From Corylus avellana (taxonomy: Eukaryota > Streptophyta > Magnoliopsida > Fagales > Betulaceae): a stretch of DNA of 64,000 bases. This document shows positions 61,653 through 64,000 of this stretch, piece by piece. The translations under genes were made by a program, and so were the position numbers. The notes under the pieces are model-generated. The model did no database searches and had not been told where the DNA came from. It saw only the letters and a program-made list of their open reading frames with translations. The stretch is taken from NCBI RefSeq assembly GCF_901000735.1, contig NC_081544.1, positions 33,493,235-33,557,234 of the forward strand, read 5' to 3'. Positions within the stretch are counted from its first letter, which is position 1. Each line of letters opens with the position of its first letter.

Positions 61653-63923
61653 GTATGATAAAGAAAACAAAATCATGACTTTCTTTGGTTACACAATATT
61701 GGCAGATCAACAGAGCGCCCTCCGCTCTCTTTCTCCATTCTCTCTGGATTCTTCGTGCTCGGCCTACTTGGGTGAGTTATAATTCCAGCTTTTCACACTT
61801 CTATGAGAAAACAATATGCTGGGTTTGTTTCTGTTTGCATGAATTCCTATTGCTTTTTTAATTTTTGTTTTTTTTTAAAAAATTTTTTTCATCAGGTTCT
61901 GTTATTTTGGATTTCATTGGTTTTACCGTTTTTACAGTTTTGTTGTGCAGATTCTAGGGTATCTTGGGATTTTGTACAGCTCGCCTACGCTTGGAACGGC
62001 CATGCTCAACCTTATCCCGGGTTTTACCTTTATCCTGGCCGTTATTTTTGGGTCATGCTCTCCTCCCACTTGTTAATACTTGTCAATCATATTGCGCACC
62101 TTGAATTCTTTGTGTGCTCTATAGTGACGTAAAATCCCACTTCCATTTCTCTTGTGCCGATGAAAATAATTTTAGATAATTCATGAAAGTGATGCCATAA
62201 GCTCTGACATGAGAAAGCAGGTCTATACTTGAAGATATAATATTCAATTAAGGAGATTGAACCTAGTAAATATTAGGTTGAGTATAGCAACTATAGTGGT
62301 AATGGATATTCTAGTGATTTTAAGTCTGTTTGTGTGGTTTAACAATATTGTTGGTTTTAAATTTTCTTCTCCAGATTGATAATTGAGGGAGGATAGTTTA
62401 TTTTTGAAAGTGATAATTCATTGTGAGAGGATAAAATGTAGTAGTTGAATTTTGTTTCTGCAGGTTATTATTGTTATTTTTGGTTAGGGCTAGTATTTGA
62501 TATCTTCAATTAGATTTACCTGTAAATCTCTGCTCAAAACTTACAGGGCCAGGACATGCTTCTGCATGTTTAAGTTTTGTAAGCCAAATTGTGGCCTTGG
62601 CTGTTTATGTATGACACCTGCCATGAAAATCGATAAGAACGTATTAGATTAAGTATTCAGTTCTGCAATCTAATTCTATTCGGTAACTTAATCATTTGAA
62701 CTGAGACCACTTTCAAGGATCATTATTATCAGAGTAAAGTGGGTATCCAACCCTTCTTATAGTATTAATCTTTGAAACCTCAATCTGCTGATGGTGCCCA
62801 CTCCTCAACCCCCATTTCCCAAATTCTCTTAGACCGAGGATTGATATAAAGGGAGTTGTTGTTATAAACCATTGTTACTGTCTTATTGATGGTATTGACA
62901 TGAATATTGGAGCAAACTCCAGTTGAAGGTTGCAGACTTTCAGGGTGTTTCTAGTTATGTATTTTGACTATTCTGTTTCTAGACTTTCACGATTTGCTTA
63001 TTTTGTTATGGTTCTTCACCCCAAGTTTCTAATGACATCGATGGCAATTTAGTATCTAGTTTGCCTTGTTCTCTATACCCAAGACACTTTAGCGTATGCT
63101 CTTGAGATTCAGGTGACATATATTTAGAGATTTTCCGTTTAGGAGCCATTTTTATAAATTGGGTAGCTCAATCTTGTTTACAAAGAAAGAGGGGATTTCT
63201 CTTAATCCAGCCTTTTTCTTTAATAAAGGTGTGCTCTGTAGATTTGTTGTAGATTTTTTTTTTTCTATTTTGGGCAGATTTATTTCACTTAAAAACATCT
63301 TTACTTAATTTGTATTTGAATCGTAGATCATGAGCAGTTTAAGGCTGAAAATTGCAATTTTGAAACGCCAGCAGACTGCAAATGCTGCTTGGAACAAGAT
63401 ATCTACTGTTATACGCTTCTTATTATTGATTCAGCTGGGTGTATTCAGGATGGAGAAACTAGATTGGAAAAGCTCCAGTAGCCTAGCTAAATCCATGGGA
63501 ACCATGGTGTCAATTGCAGGGGCATTGATTGTGACTTTATACAAGGGTCTTCCACTTTTAATGCCACCGTCACCTACAAACTCATCTCATCAACTTTTCG
63601 GGCAAATGTCGAACTGGGTCATTGGAGGATTGCTCCTTGCAGTTAATTCTGTTCTGAGTTCAGCATGGCTTTTTGTGCAGGTGAAATGCTAAAAGCCCCC
63701 ACGATATGTGGAAACCAGTTAGAAAAATTAGAACAAGTTACTATGTTTCTTATTCTATTTACAGGCACTGATGCTGAAGAAATACCCAGCAGAGCTTGTT
63801 GTAGTCTTTTACTACTGCTTCTTTGTGGCCATTCAATCTGCAGTGGTCTGTTTGGTAGTGGAAAGAGATTTAAGTTCTTGGAGCTTACAATCTAATGAGA
63901 GGTTGATTGCTGTTCTATATTCG
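61434..63923 (+). CDS. WAT1-related/UMAMIT transporter, array gene D, 5' part (runs off the window)
   Basis: Five exons are present: 61434-61609, 61706-61771, 61938-62051, 63449-63680, 63765-63923, 249 codons in one frame, with the donor GTAATT after exon 5. Exons 6 and 7 lie beyond the window. The protein begins MGSVALPFVGMMMAQCAQVG and shows IVGKEAMTRGMSNLVFIFYSN, LGILYSSPTLGTAMLNLIPG, MEKLDWKSSSSLAKSMGTMV, ALIVTLYKGLPLL, KKYPAELVVVFYY and the start of the second EamA half. Exons 2, 3 and 5 have exactly the lengths of those in C (66, 114, 159). Intron 3 is long (about 1.4 kb) and intron 1 carries a CT microsatellite (61618-61647). No defect is seen in the part present. Substrate unknown. 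Confidence 0.88.
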
Positions 63924-64000
63924 GTAATTAACAATCCCACCATGATTTGCCTATTGAATCTACATGCTTTCTTAAATATAATCCTAAGTCAGTTTGATTT

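Noticed and set aside
61404..61676. Minus-strand frame opposite gene D exon 1
   Set aside because: It is the antisense of a well-supported exon plus a CT microsatellite (Arg-Glu repeats).
1..64000. CRISPR arrays, bacterial operons or phage genes
   Set aside because: No spaced direct repeats of that kind exist, and intron-containing plant genes throughout rule out a prokaryotic window.

Overview
This is a 64 kb piece of a nuclear plant genome, almost certainly a woody dicot. The genes have many introns with GT-AG borders in T-rich introns, the spacers are AT-rich and full of microsatellites, and short inverted-repeat transposons (MITEs), degenerate Copia elements, LINE-like retroposons and an organelle-DNA insertion are present. 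A Fagales-type rosid tree is a guess from overall feel; the sequence does not prove it. Three runs of N mark assembly gaps.

Layout. 663-1790 (+): last three exons of a nucleotide-sugar (CMP-sialic acid transporter-like) transporter. 1791-13130: gene-free, with MITEs, an L1-like 5' fragment, a GC-rich retroelement-like block and two gaps. 13131-13406 (-): a one-exon small atypical bHLH protein. 13407-21318: gene-free. 21319-32248 (+): a complete 20-exon threonyl-tRNA synthetase gene, 720 codons, with two in-frame starts that suggest organelle and cytosolic forms. 32249-35560: MITEs, then a mitochondrial insertion holding a tRNA-Lys remnant and a plastid ycf2 fragment, joined to a Copia RNase H fragment. 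35932-37703 (-): a complete 6-exon bHLH-MYC_N (RSS3-like, 'WNK-related') gene. 37704-48308: gene-free, with a degenerate Copia element and foldback repeats.

48309-64000 (+): a head-to-tail array of four WAT1-related/UMAMIT (EamA, formerly nodulin MtN21) transporter genes, called A, B, C and D here. All exons that can be compared have the same phases and nearly the same lengths. Gene B carries an in-frame TGA exactly at the first codon of its fifth exon, so it is either a recent pseudogene or a truncated or alternatively spliced gene. A and B still share a piece of 5' flank. In B that flank was interrupted by a retroposon with an 18-bp target duplication. A second retroposon with a 17-bp target duplication sits just upstream of gene C. 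Gene D runs off the window.

The genes are unrelated housekeeping and regulatory functions, apart from the transporter array. No new multi-gene system is visible. The main interest is the array, its broken member and the mobile-element history.
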